A DNA stretch of 64,000 nucleotides from Pelagisphaera sp964404745. Lineage in GTDB: Bacteria > Verrucomicrobiota > Verrucomicrobiia > Opitutales > Opitutaceae. Location of the stretch: positions 47,260 to 111,259 of the forward strand of contig CAYOLG010000015.1 in the NCBI GenBank assembly GCA_964404745.1. The letters run 5' to 3'. Every line of letters begins with the position of its first letter. Positions within the stretch are counted from its first letter, which is position 1. The notes beneath the pieces were generated by a model, which saw only the letters and a list, made by a program, of their open reading frames with translations, was not told the DNA's origin and searched no databases. Shown in pieces: positions 15,730 to 24,717 of this stretch. The translations under genes and the position numbers were made by a program.

Positions 15730-18700
15730 GATGGATCGCCTCATCTAGGTTATAAAGGTTCATGATGCTGGTGGAAAGGGCGGCGACATACACGGGATCC
15801 AATCCTTGCTTCAGGGAGCTTTCCCCTACCTCCAGCAACGCGCTTGCGCTCTCGGGACTCCGACGAAAATTCTTCCTGCGTTCCTCAAAGCCTTCTTTGA
15901 GGATCATCAATTCCGACTCGCTCGGGCTCCTAGTCAATATGGTCCGAAAAGCCTGCTTCAAATGCGATTCCGGATCTTTCCTGGGGGAATCCGCAATCTC
16001 CTCCGCCAATACGCGGGCCGCTTCCACAAACGTGGGATCGTTCATCAAAGCCAAAGCCTGCAAGGGAGTATTGGTGCGAGGGCGGCTCAACACGCACATT
16101 TCCCTGCTCGGGGCATCGAAGGTCGCCATCGTCGGAGGTGGTACCGATCGCTTCCAAAATGTGTATAAGCTTCTCCGATACAAATCGTCTCCGCTTCCTT
16201 GCGCATAAAAGTCCGTCGTGCGAATAGCGCTTTGAAAGGACAGCTCCGCCCAAAGGCCTTCCGGCTGGTAAGGCTTCACCGAGGGGCCCCCGATTTTCTC
16301 AACCAGCAATCCCGAAGTGAAAAGCGCCTGATCCCGAATCATTTCTGCTGGCAACCGAAAGCGCGTCATCCTAGCTAGCAATCGATTTTTCGGGTCACGT
16401 TCGGCCAATTCCGGAGAGACTTCAGAACTTTGTCGATAGGTGGAGCTGGTCATGATCAACTTGATAAAGGCTTTCGTATCCCAGCCCATCCTCGGATAGG
16501 CGGTTGCTAGCCAATCCAGTAGCTCAGGGTGCGACGGATACGCTCCCTGCAATCCGAAATCCTCAACTGTCTCCACCAGGCCATTACCAAAGAGCATCGC
16601 CCAATAGCGGTTGACAATAACCCGAGCGGTCAGCGGATGCTCACCGCTAACGAGCCATTTCGCCAATCCTAGTCGATTGACGGGGCTCTCTTCAGGAAGC
16701 GGTCCGAACAGTTCTTCCGGAACTTGGGCCTCTACCTGCTGGCCCGGCTTGTTGTACAGGCCTCGTTCCAGTATATAGGTCGGGCGCGGCTCCGGCATTT
16801 CGTCCATGACCATGACGTGGGTGGTGAAATCGACCTCGAAGCGATTGAGGCGATTCTTAGCTTCTTGGTAGCGGCGACGAATGGCGGCATTTTCGGGAGC
16901 GATCGAGGCATGATAACCGGCTAGGGATTCGGTTTCCTTTGCCGAACGCTTTTCCACTGGCTGACGGAGGGCTGCGAGCGCTTCGGCCTCGATTCCCACG
17001 CCCGCTTGTAAACGCGGCTTGCTCGCATCGCTCGTCGATAGCCGGAAGCGACCAATTGCCTGATCAGGACGGTCAGACTTTTGAATAAGCTTCACCACGA
17101 GCTTGTCACCCGGTCCGATATCCACAGGCTCTTGTAATACAAATACCGCGAAAGCGCCCTCGGGAACTTCCTCCGCGTTCAACTTCCAGCCCGACTCCTT
17201 ATCTTTATCGAAAGTGTTCGATAAGGGATGATCCACCGACTCGAAACTCGCTCGGGCCGTGGAGATTTTCAGCGCCTCGGGACGCCTTTCCCCCTTTCGC
17301 TGAACGGTGATGGTTAAATTGCTTAGCAGGATTTCACCATCCCCCCGTGTTAGCCCACCTTTCAGGGAAGCGTCCGGCATGATCTCGAGACGCAAAGCCG
17401 CAACCGTCTCCACGCGGGGTTGCAAATTCACCGTGTAGGTCGGGCTCTCCAAACCGTCGGAATGGATTAGCACTGATTGATCATCGAGAATATCGAATTT
17501 GGTGAGGAGGGAAATGGATACGCCACTAGGTCTGTCGATGGACCAGTGGATCCCTCCGTTCTCCCATCGTTCTCGGGTTTCCTTCGACCAAACCGCGAAC
17601 GCTGGGGCAATCTCCCCTAGAGTTCTATCAAACTCAGCCCTCAAGTCAGCAACCTTCTGCTTCAACGTCTCGTACTCTGTCTGCTTTCCCCTCATGGCCA
17701 CACGCATCGCTGGGTTAGCATGACCGATGCGGCCATCCTTCCCTTTTTCCGGCACGCCATTGAAGAAGGCCAAAAACTGAAAGAAGTCCTTTTGGGAAAT
17801 GGGATCGTACTTGTGATCGTGGCAGCGGGCGCAGCCAAAGGTCATTCCCATCCATACGCCGGTAGTCGTTTCTACCCGATCGACTAGGTACTCTACCAGA
17901 TACTCTTCGGGAATAATGCCTCCTTCGTCGTTGATCCGATGGTTCCGGTTGAATCCGGTAGCAATCCGTTGGTCGATTGATGGATTGGGTAGCAAATCTC
18001 CCGCTAGCTGCTCGATCGAGAACTCGTCAAAAGGCAAATTCCGGTTGTAAGCATCGATTACCCATGTGCGCCAAGGCCATTGAGTCCTCTCCCAATCGGC
18101 CTGATATCCCATGGTGTCTGCATATCGAGCCGCATCAAGCCAGTCGATGGCCATGCGCTCGCCAAAACGTTCCGACTCCATCAATCGGTCGATGAGCTTT
18201 TCGTATGCGTCCGGCGAATCCTCTCCCAGAAACGCATCCACTTCATCAATCGTCGGAGGCACACCGGTCAAATCCAGAGTCGCTCGGCGAATCAAGGTGG
18301 TTTTGTCTGCCGGCCGGGACGGCTTCAATCCTTCAACCTCCAACTTCGCCAGTACGAAGGAGTCGATCGGATTGCGGACCCAATCGGAATTCGACGTCTC
18401 CGGGGCGTCCCGGCACTTGGGAGGCTCGAAAGACCAATGCTTTTGGTAGACCGCCCCTTCATCAATCCAACGCCGCAGGAGCTCTTTCTCTGCTTCAGAG
18501 AGACTCTTGCCCGAGTCCGGGGGCGGCATCTGCTCTTCCGCATCCGGGTTCAGAATGCGGGCAATGGCCTCGCTCTGGTCAGCGGATCCCGGAACGATGG
18601 CCGACTTGTAGGCTTCGGCCTGAACATCCAAGCGCAAATCCGCCTTTCTCTCGGCAGCATCCGGACCGTGACAAAGATAGCAATTGTCCGACAACAAAGG

Positions 18701-18793
18701 ACGAATATCCCGATTGAACTCAATCGAGTCCTCTCCGTAGAGGCACAGAGCGGACAGAAACCCTACAAGAAACGGTATCGCAAACTTGGGCAT
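15722..18793 (-). CDS. PSD1 / planctomycete cytochrome C-domain protein (DUF1549-DUF1553)
   Basis: About 1023 residues from ATG 18793, which directly begins a Sec signal (MPKFAIPFLVGFLSALCLYG); ATG 18829 would add 12 residues. A PSCyt1 heme-type motif CYLCHG is at about 38-43, followed by the DUF1549 region (NPIDSFVLAKLEVEGLKPS; GERMAIDWLDAARYADTMG) and C-terminal DUF1553 (HPLTARVIVNRYWAMLFGNG; RRSLYTFWKRSVPPPTMATF). A beta-sandwich insert lies between them. The protein is exported and may bind heme c. It is co-transcribed with the DUF1501 gene. Family members are often associated with polysaccharide degradation loci; no reaction is established. Confidence 0.92.
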   Translation of the reverse strand: MPKFAIPFLVGFLSALCLYGEDSIEFNRDIRPLLSDNCYLCHGPDAAERKADLRLDVQAEAYKSAIVPGSADQSEAIARILNPDAEEQMPPPDSGKSLSEAEKELLRRWIDEGAVYQKHWSFEPPKCRDAPETSNSDWVRNPIDSFVLAKLEVEGLKPSRPADKTTLIRRATLDLTGVPPTIDEVDAFLGEDSPDAYEKLIDRLMESERFGERMAIDWLDAARYADTMGYQADWERTQWPWRTWVIDAYNRNLPFDEFSIEQLAGDLLPNPSIDQRIATGFNRNHRINDEGGIIPEEYLVEYLVDRVETTTGVWMGMTFGCARCHDHKYDPISQKDFFQFLAFFNGVPEKGKDGRIGHANPAMRVAMRGKQTEYETLKQKVADLRAEFDRTLGEIAPAFAVWSKETRERWENGGIHWSIDRPSGVSISLLTKFDILDDQSVLIHSDGLESPTYTVNLQPRVETVAALRLEIMPDASLKGGLTRGDGEILLSNLTITVQRKGERRPEALKISTARASFESVDHPLSNTFDKDKESGWKLNAEEVPEGAFAVFVLQEPVDIGPGDKLVVKLIQKSDRPDQAIGRFRLSTSDASKPRLQAGVGIEAEALAALRQPVEKRSAKETESLAGYHASIAPENAAIRRRYQEAKNRLNRFEVDFTTHVMVMDEMPEPRPTYILERGLYNKPGQQVEAQVPEELFGPLPEESPVNRLGLAKWLVSGEHPLTARVIVNRYWAMLFGNGLVETVEDFGLQGAYPSHPELLDWLATAYPRMGWDTKAFIKLIMTSSTYRQSSEVSPELAERDPKNRLLARMTRFRLPAEMIRDQALFTSGLLVEKIGGPSVKPYQPEGLWAELSFQSAIRTTDFYAQGSGDDLYRRSLYTFWKRSVPPPTMATFDAPSREMCVLSRPRTNTPLQALALMNDPTFVEAARVLAEEIADSPRKDPESHLKQAFRTILTRSPSESELMILKEGFEERRKNFRRSPESASALLEVGESSLKQGLDPVYVAALSTSIMNLYNLDEAIHHE

Positions 18794-18833
18794 TCTGGGT
18801 TGAGCAGTTCTTTGTTGTATACCGAGCATCTAA

Positions 18834-18906
18834 GGTAGGGCTGCTGTCCTCAAGCAGCCGCGGCAATAGAAAAGGTCTCAGCTGCCTAGGGACAGGCAGC
18901 CCTACC
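18834..18906. repeat. REPIN-like inverted repeat (GTAGGGCTGCC family)
   Basis: Starts GGTAGGGCTGCTGTCC at 18834 and ends with the inverted foot GGCAGCCCTACC at 18906, so two REP hairpins face each other. It sits immediately upstream of the PSD1 gene, within the minus-strand operon and downstream of the symporter gene, where it could stabilise or process the mRNA. Confidence 0.75.
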
Positions 18907-18988
18907 ATCTCACAATGATGGTGAAAGCTTGGGAGTTTCTCCAAAAAAAGTCCAAATCAAAGATTCCCGTCTCCCAGCCGACGGTCTG

Positions 18989-20713
18989 CTAAGTCGATTC
19001 GTTCTCGCGATCCGCTCGCCTCAGGAAGTGATAGAGTACTGCAGCGATACCGAAGACGACGACGGCGAAAGTGATCAATATGCCCGCCTCTTCACGGTCG
19101 ATGATGGTTAGTCCTGTCATCAAGACCCCTATTGCGACCAAAGCGATGGCCACCATTTTACCTGGCAGCGTATAGGCTTTGGCGACGGGTTGTTCCTCAA
19201 AAGCTTGCTTCATGGCCACAGCTCGCCCCCAACCGGGACTCTCGTGCTTCTCAAGCATCTCGAGGACGATCAATATCAGAAACGGCATGGCGATGCCTCC
19301 TAGTAAATCGGCGGTTCTCGAGTTTTCCGCAATCCAAAGGACGATCGGTTGCAAAAACTCGACATCCGCCAAAATCCCACCTTCTGCGAAACCGAACCGC
19401 ACTAGATAAGCGGTCACGAAACCCGCTATTGTCGTTACCCATACTGCGGTAAGTCCAATCTTGCGGGAGAACAAACCCCAGACTGAGGGCAGGAATAGGG
19501 GTACGTACAGGAGGGTGTTAATATCGACGATGAATTTTGTGTATCCATACTTCGGTATCATCAGGGCGCCGCCTACGACAATTAAGCCTAGGACAAGCGT
19601 GATCAAACGTCCCATGAAAACCAGCTGCTTTTCGGAGACCTCTTTGCTAGCCATGTTATGGTAGGCCTCCGTAAAAGCCCCCGCAAAAACGTTCAACCGA
19701 GTGGTGGCCATACTCGCCGTAGCCGAAGCCATGGCCGCTACCATTAGGCCCATCATGCCTGCCGGCAGAACGTACTGACAGGCGAGGATGTAGGCTTGTT
19801 CGGTATCCGCCGCCTGATTGACAACTCGGTAAATCAGCGGCGGCAGCATCCAGAAAATGGGACTAACCAAATAAAGAATCCCTATCAAGTATGCCGATTT
19901 CTTAGCATCCTTCTCTGTAGGCACGCAAACCCACCTTTGGACAAAGGACCAATCCGCAGCAAAGACGAAGAAGTTCACGATCATCCAGCTAATCAAGAAC
20001 CAGCCAGAGTAATCTGCCGCCACTGGAGCGAGAAACCCTTCTGGAGCCGCCTCTAAAAACGAGCCCCAGCCACCCACTTTCATCAATATGAGCGGCACCA
20101 CGAAAACGACGGATACAGTCAGTATCACAAATTGCAATACATCCGTAACCAACACCGCCCACAGTCCGCCGGCAAAAGCGATAATGATGACGATAATGCA
20201 CAGGGCCACCGACGTTAACGGAACCGACAGATGGCCGGTAGCGGGATCCGCCAGAAAGTGACCGGCTGGCAGTGGCATCAGGGCTGTGACGATCTTGGAG
20301 AGGGCATAGACAGCTCCACCCGTACTGAACAGTGTGAGCGCTCCTTTGAACCAAGTATAGAATTGGACTATGGAACCGCCAAAGCGCAAGCGAAGGAACT
20401 CGGCGGCGGAGTCGACACCCGCCTTCCTCCAAACGCCGGCTAAGAGCCAGCCCACTAATAGGGCGGATACCCCGTAGCAAAGATTAATGGCGATAGCTAC
20501 AGCGCCGTACTTGTATGCGATCCCTCCCCAAACGACGAAAGTGCCGGCCGAAAACATGGTCATGAATGCTGACAAGCCGGAAACCCACCAAGGCGATTGT
20601 CCGCCAGCTACGAACATATCCTTGGAAGTCTTCATCTTGTTGGCGAACACCATGCCGGCTCCAACGATGCCGAGTACGTAAAAAATGATTACCAGATAGT
20701 CGATTGCTTGCAT
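18989..20713 (-). CDS. Sodium/solute symporter, SSS family
   Basis: 574 residues with about 14 hydrophobic segments. The SSS signature is clear in the first helices (GMVFANKMKTSKDMFVAGG; SPWWVSGLSAFMTMFSAGTF), where unwound TM1 and the Na2 site are formed, and in WLLAGVWRKAGVDSAAEFL. Family members use the sodium gradient to import sugars, sugar acids, sialic acid or other small organic solutes across the inner membrane. Placed after a dehydratase-aldolase gene pair and before the PSD1 pair in the same orientation, it is the likely inner-membrane importer for the sugar acid handled by this locus. The exact substrate is inferred only from context. Confidence 0.92.
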   Translation of the reverse strand: MQAIDYLVIIFYVLGIVGAGMVFANKMKTSKDMFVAGGQSPWWVSGLSAFMTMFSAGTFVVWGGIAYKYGAVAIAINLCYGVSALLVGWLLAGVWRKAGVDSAAEFLRLRFGGSIVQFYTWFKGALTLFSTGGAVYALSKIVTALMPLPAGHFLADPATGHLSVPLTSVALCIIVIIIAFAGGLWAVLVTDVLQFVILTVSVVFVVPLILMKVGGWGSFLEAAPEGFLAPVAADYSGWFLISWMIVNFFVFAADWSFVQRWVCVPTEKDAKKSAYLIGILYLVSPIFWMLPPLIYRVVNQAADTEQAYILACQYVLPAGMMGLMVAAMASATASMATTRLNVFAGAFTEAYHNMASKEVSEKQLVFMGRLITLVLGLIVVGGALMIPKYGYTKFIVDINTLLYVPLFLPSVWGLFSRKIGLTAVWVTTIAGFVTAYLVRFGFAEGGILADVEFLQPIVLWIAENSRTADLLGGIAMPFLILIVLEMLEKHESPGWGRAVAMKQAFEEQPVAKAYTLPGKMVAIALVAIGVLMTGLTIIDREEAGILITFAVVVFGIAAVLYHFLRRADRENEST

Positions 20714-20786
20714 CTTGAATAGGGATTAAGAATTTCGAGGGAGGTGGAGGGAAAACGTATCAATTATTTCATTTCCGGATTAAACG

Positions 20787-20848
20787 CGCCCGGAGGTCGC
20801 GTTCCACCTTTTTTCGCATAACATTAGGTGGAGCCCGACCTCCGGGCG
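20787..20848. repeat. Inverted repeat, CGCCCGGAGGTC family
   Basis: 22-base arms at 20787-20808 and 20827-20848 are inverted copies with about 20 matches (CGCCCGGAGGTCG...TCCACC), separated by 18 T/A-rich bases. It lies about 75 bases upstream of the symporter start, between it and the end of the dehydratase gene. It lacks the GTAG foot of the other elements, so it may be a different repeat family. Confidence 0.75.
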
Positions 20849-20899
20849 GACCTAAAATATTCTGTATATTCGGTCACGTTCAAAACGGGCATTCGACTA

Positions 20900-22072
20900 T
20901 CAATCCGTTTGGAGCTCCAGGCGCGACAGCATGTCTTCCGTTGGCTCCACTCCGAGCCCTACGGCATCGCTCAGTTGGTAGCTGCCTTGTGAACAGATGA
21001 TACGGTTTGTCATCAAGTTATGATTACGCTCGACGACAGAATGCTGATATTCATGGCCAATGAGGCCCTCCAAAGCAAAGCTGGCATGCAAGCTGGCCGC
21101 TAGGAAAATTCCAGACCCAACCGTGGCATGGGGCAAAATGCTGATTCCCCTTTCATGGGCCGCTTTGGCGATTCGGGTGAATTCGGTAATTCCAGTGTGG
21201 CCCATCTCTGGCTGCACGATACTTACCGCGTCGACATCGAACCTCAAGCGGGCCTCATAAAGCGTCCGCCACTCTTCGCCCGCCCCGATAGGCGTATCCA
21301 CCGAATTGGCCACTTTCGCCAATCCGCTGACATCTTCTGGGGCGACCGGGGCTTCCGCGAACCAAAGGCCGTGGGGTTCCATCCGCTTGATCGCTTCAAT
21401 GGCTTCGTCCGGCGTGTGGGCCCAATGCATATCGCAAGCGATTTGAGCGCCGTCGCCTAATACTTCCCGCAATTTGGCCATCTCTCGCACGATGCCTTCT
21501 CCCGCTACCGCCCCGGCAAATTTGAAACGATCGAAGCCGCGCCCCAACCACTCCTTGGCAAAAGCCGCCCGCTCTTCCAAAGTGGGTTTGGGTAAACCGG
21601 ATACGTACCCAAAGAGCTCTTCGCGCTTACGGCCTCCCAGCAATTCATAGACCGGTTTTCCCGCCACTTTGCCCGCAGCATCCCAAAGGGCGATGTCTAC
21701 GGCGGCGAGCGCATCCAAATAGAATCCGCCGGTGTATCCACGAACACGCATCAAGCTATAGAGATCATCGTGAATAGAGGACGCCTCTTCCGGATCACGG
21801 CCGATTACGAAATCAGCTAGCAAATCGATAATGATCGCTGTCGTCGCCTTCGGAGCAATGATCCCATAAGTTTCCCCCCAGCCTGATTCCCCAGTATCCG
21901 TCGTTACCCGAACGACGACCGAACGATCGAATACAGGATATACTGTCTTATTGCCCTGACGAACAAAATAGCCTCGCTCATTGGGCGTCTCGCCCGGCCC
22001 CAACGCTCCCAAGTAGGGCTCGTCGCGGGGAACCTTTAGTATGAACGCGTCGATCTGGGTGACACGGCTCAT
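20900..22072 (-). CDS. Enolase-superfamily sugar-acid dehydratase (mandelate racemase-like)
   Basis: 390 residues, cytoplasmic. Capping domain 1-120; barrel residues with metal ligands Asp214 (ACDMHWAHT), Glu240 (WFAEAPVAPED) and Glu266 (IGAGEEW); probable acid/base residues Lys184 (RFKFAG) and His315 (ILPHATVGSG). This is the mandelate-racemase subgroup, whose members mostly remove water from aldonic or uronic acids to give 2-keto-3-deoxy acids. Its ATG overlaps the stop of the aldolase gene (ATGA), so the two are translationally coupled. Together they would form a dehydratase-aldolase route. Specificity (galactonate, gluconate, arabinonate or other) cannot be read safely. Confidence 0.88.
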   Translation of the reverse strand: MSRVTQIDAFILKVPRDEPYLGALGPGETPNERGYFVRQGNKTVYPVFDRSVVVRVTTDTGESGWGETYGIIAPKATTAIIIDLLADFVIGRDPEEASSIHDDLYSLMRVRGYTGGFYLDALAAVDIALWDAAGKVAGKPVYELLGGRKREELFGYVSGLPKPTLEERAAFAKEWLGRGFDRFKFAGAVAGEGIVREMAKLREVLGDGAQIACDMHWAHTPDEAIEAIKRMEPHGLWFAEAPVAPEDVSGLAKVANSVDTPIGAGEEWRTLYEARLRFDVDAVSIVQPEMGHTGITEFTRIAKAAHERGISILPHATVGSGIFLAASLHASFALEGLIGHEYQHSVVERNHNLMTNRIICSQGSYQLSDAVGLGVEPTEDMLSRLELQTD

Positions 22073-22995
22073 GCAGCAGCCACTTTCGCTGGAGCAATCT
22101 TAAAATATCGGGAGAGCCGGTTCAATTGGGCTTCCAATTCAGCCTCGTCGTAGCTGTCGAATTCCGGCAAAGGCGCCCGAACCATCGAGTTGCTGAAAAT
22201 ACCCCGCTTGGTCAGCACATTCTTGGTCAGACGCATCCGGTAAATCAATTGAATGATTAGCAATGGTAGCGATTCCCGATATAGCTCGCGCGCCTTAGCT
22301 TCGTCGCCACGTTGGTAAGCATTCCACATTTCCACATGAATATCGGCGATCTCGGCAGCTGGCATAGCGGCCACAGCTCCTCGATTCATCTCGTCAATCA
22401 CGTACCGCGCTCCGCCACCGCCGATCACTCCGCAAAGGTGCTTGGGAGCCGAGTTTCGCAGCTCCGTAATCTTGGGCCCGGAGGGAAGCGTCTCTTCTTT
22501 AACGTAACGAATGGCTTCGCTTGCTTCGACGATCCGCATCAAGGCAGCCGCAGGCAAGCCCGCGCCCACCGGATTCGGGGCATTTTGCAGGACGATGTCG
22601 ACGCCCGGAGCATTTTCGATAACGGAAAGGATGAACCGCAACGCTCCGTCTTCGTCGTCTTTAAATTGTTTGGGGATCAAGACCATGGCCGCTTCGGCTC
22701 CCAACTGCCGAGACTTGAGGATGTCCGCGCCAATAGCGCTCGCCTCGCCCGCTCCTCCGCTACAGACCACCGGCAATCGACCCTTAGCTACTCCGCAAAC
22801 AACTCCCATCAAAGCCATGCGCTCATCCGAAGAGAGAAAGTCAAACTCGCTAGCAACGCCCGGAAACACCAGAGCGCTAGCCCCAGCGTCGACACAAAAG
22901 CGAGCCACCCTCTCCATAGCATCCAAATCAACATTGCCATTCGCCAAGTAAGGCGTGGGCAAAACCGGCAATATTCCTTCAAGTTTAACGGCCAT
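22069..22995 (-). CDS. DapA-family class I aldolase
   Basis: 308 residues, the usual length for the dihydrodipicolinate synthase/N-acetylneuraminate lyase family. The Schiff-base lysine is Lys166 in IRYVKEETLPSG. At the position of the conserved tyrosine (usually YN in strand 5) this protein has Gln137-Asn138 (IVLQNAPNP), a departure also seen in some non-DHDPS members. Members cleave 2-keto-3-deoxy sugar acids to pyruvate and an aldehyde, which fits the coupled dehydratase downstream. The gene follows a REPIN-like element and is separated by 155 bases from the exported enolase-superfamily gene. Aldolase role likely; true substrate unknown. Confidence 0.87.
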   Translation of the reverse strand: MAVKLEGILPVLPTPYLANGNVDLDAMERVARFCVDAGASALVFPGVASEFDFLSSDERMALMGVVCGVAKGRLPVVCSGGAGEASAIGADILKSRQLGAEAAMVLIPKQFKDDEDGALRFILSVIENAPGVDIVLQNAPNPVGAGLPAAALMRIVEASEAIRYVKEETLPSGPKITELRNSAPKHLCGVIGGGGARYVIDEMNRGAVAAMPAAEIADIHVEMWNAYQRGDEAKARELYRESLPLLIIQLIYRMRLTKNVLTKRGIFSNSMVRAPLPEFDSYDEAELEAQLNRLSRYFKIAPAKVAAA

Positions 22996-23018
22996 CTCGA
23001 TTCAGGTTAGTTTCTGAA

Positions 23019-23095
23019 GGTAGCGGTCGATCTCCGAGCGACCACGAAGTATCGCTTTTTGCGGTCCCGCAGTCGCGGAAAGATCGACCGCTGCC
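23019..23095. repeat. REPIN-like inverted repeat (GTAGCGGYCGATC family), copy 1
   Basis: Begins GGTAGCGGTCGATC at 23019 and ends with the inverted AGATCGACCGCTGCC at 23095. Its right half, reverse-complemented, matches the left half of the element at 34092-34198 (CGATCTTTCCGCGACTGC against CGATCTTCCCGCGACTGC). It lies just upstream of the aldolase gene start. Confidence 0.8.
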
Positions 23096-23149
23096 ACTCG
23101 GATGATAAACCCCCACCTTATTATAAATATCTGTATGCATGTATTGAAT

Positions 23150-24451
23150 TCAATTAACAATTACCTTCTGAAGCTCCTTTTCGTCGAACTCGATTCCCAA
23201 TCCCGGCTTTTCTGGCACAACTGCATAGCCCGGCTTGAATTCGATGGGCTCCTTTAAGAGCAAGTTTCCTCGCGAACCCCGCACATCAGTGGCTTTATGG
23301 ATGTTACCCGCTTCCATGATGACGGCGTTCGGCGTAGCTACTGCTAAATGAATCGATGCCGCCACGTACGGGGGAAATCCTGAGCTCACGTGAGGCGACC
23401 AGAGAATGCCAAAGGTGTCGGCCATATCGGCAATGCGCTTGCACTCGGTTATGCCTCCAGCCCGACCAACATCCGGATTGATAATATCCAAGCTGCGCTT
23501 GATGAAAAGATCGCGGAATTGGAATCGATTGACGAAGCCTTCCCCAGCGCAAACCGCGGTATCCAGGGCCTCGGCAAGAATCGGATAGCTCATCGTATCC
23601 TCGGGCATAAGGGCATCTTCGAACCAGCCAATGTTCCCCAGCTCATCGAGCCGCCGACCCACCTTTATCGCCTCGTGCAACTTGAAGGCCCCCAGCGAAT
23701 CGATAAACACTTGGCCCCGCGAACCCACGACTTCGGACACTTTCTCGATGACCTCAAAGCCCTCGTTGCTTGACTTGTTAAAACCCATTTTAATGGCCGT
23801 GAAACCTTCTTGCATGGATTGCTCGGCATCTTCCGGCGTACCCGCCCCTTGATAGGTCGGAATGCTGTCCCTGTATTTGCCTCCAAGAAGTTGGTACACC
23901 GGCTGATTCAAATATTTGCCCAGAATGTCCCATAGGGCGATATCGATTGCGGCGATCGATTCCGTGTAGAATCCCGTCGCGTATCCCCGCAATCGCTGAC
24001 TGGAATACATCTTTTCGAACAGCGGCCCGATGCGGCGGGCGTCTTGGCCAATCAATATGGGAGCCAGCAAGTCCGTGATCACCTTAGCATGAACCGCAGG
24101 AGCCACCGGAGCGTGGGCCTCGCCCCAACCAATGATTCCCTCGTTCGTCGTTATCTTAACCAGGACATCGAAACTATGACCCTTGGTGCGGGACGGAAAG
24201 GAATGATTGAGCCGATGGCCCAGACCCGTTCGTTCCTTCATGGTCCCGATCGGAGGCATTTCTACATAGTCGCTCAACGGCCCGTCGATCATGGGGGCGC
24301 TGACGACTATCGGTTCTACTTTGGTGATTTTCAAAGGAGCGGTTCCTCTCGTTGCGTTGCGGGAAGCTTGAGCCCCCGCACGGGAGAGAGGGAAGACAGA
24401 GGCGGCGGCCAGAGAGCCGCTAAGCTTAAGCCAATTACGTCTGCTATGCAT
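23150..24451 (-). CDS. Tat-exported enolase-superfamily protein (mandelate racemase-like)
   Basis: 433 residues. The N-terminus (RRNWLKLSGSLAAASVFPL, ending near RAGAQA) matches a twin-arginine signal, so the folded enzyme is probably exported. The mature part is a full enolase-superfamily protein: metal ligands in VFIDSLGAF (Asp), WFEDALMPED (Glu) and AVCAGEGFV (Glu), a lysine in AIKMGFNK and His in WSPHVSSGF. The family dehydrates or epimerises sugar acids. Export is unusual, since most members are cytoplasmic; Mg would be available in the periplasm. It follows the TonB receptor gene after 266 bases, which contain a REP-like element. Likely a periplasmic step on the imported sugar acid. Confidence 0.85.
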   Translation of the reverse strand: MHSRRNWLKLSGSLAAASVFPLSRAGAQASRNATRGTAPLKITKVEPIVVSAPMIDGPLSDYVEMPPIGTMKERTGLGHRLNHSFPSRTKGHSFDVLVKITTNEGIIGWGEAHAPVAPAVHAKVITDLLAPILIGQDARRIGPLFEKMYSSQRLRGYATGFYTESIAAIDIALWDILGKYLNQPVYQLLGGKYRDSIPTYQGAGTPEDAEQSMQEGFTAIKMGFNKSSNEGFEVIEKVSEVVGSRGQVFIDSLGAFKLHEAIKVGRRLDELGNIGWFEDALMPEDTMSYPILAEALDTAVCAGEGFVNRFQFRDLFIKRSLDIINPDVGRAGGITECKRIADMADTFGILWSPHVSSGFPPYVAASIHLAVATPNAVIMEAGNIHKATDVRGSRGNLLLKEPIEFKPGYAVVPEKPGLGIEFDEKELQKVIVN

Positions 24452-24505
24452 GGTATTTTGGATACAATTTTGCGCTTGTCGGCAAGAATCTAGTCGTAAA
24501 CCTTT

Positions 24506-24566
24506 GCAGGAGCGGCTTTGAGCCGCGAGTACAAAAGAGGATATCGGGATATAAAACGGCTCCTAC
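24506..24566. repeat. REP-like inverted repeat (GGAGCGGCTTTGAGCCGC family)
   Basis: Left hairpin GCAGGAGCGGCTTTGAGCCG from 24506 and an inverted CGGCTCCTAC foot ending at 24566. Between the exported enolase-superfamily gene and the end of the TonB receptor gene. No T run follows, so it is not called a terminator. Confidence 0.7.
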
Positions 24567-24717
24567 GGCGATCGAATTCAAAAACACCAAATCTTGCCTC
24601 AGAAACTCGGATCTATCGCTCGTTTTCATACCTCTGGAGAAGCGAACGGGCTGGCACGGTTTCCCATTGCCAGCCCGCTGCTACTATCAAACAGGCTACT
24701 AAACAGCCAACTACGAA

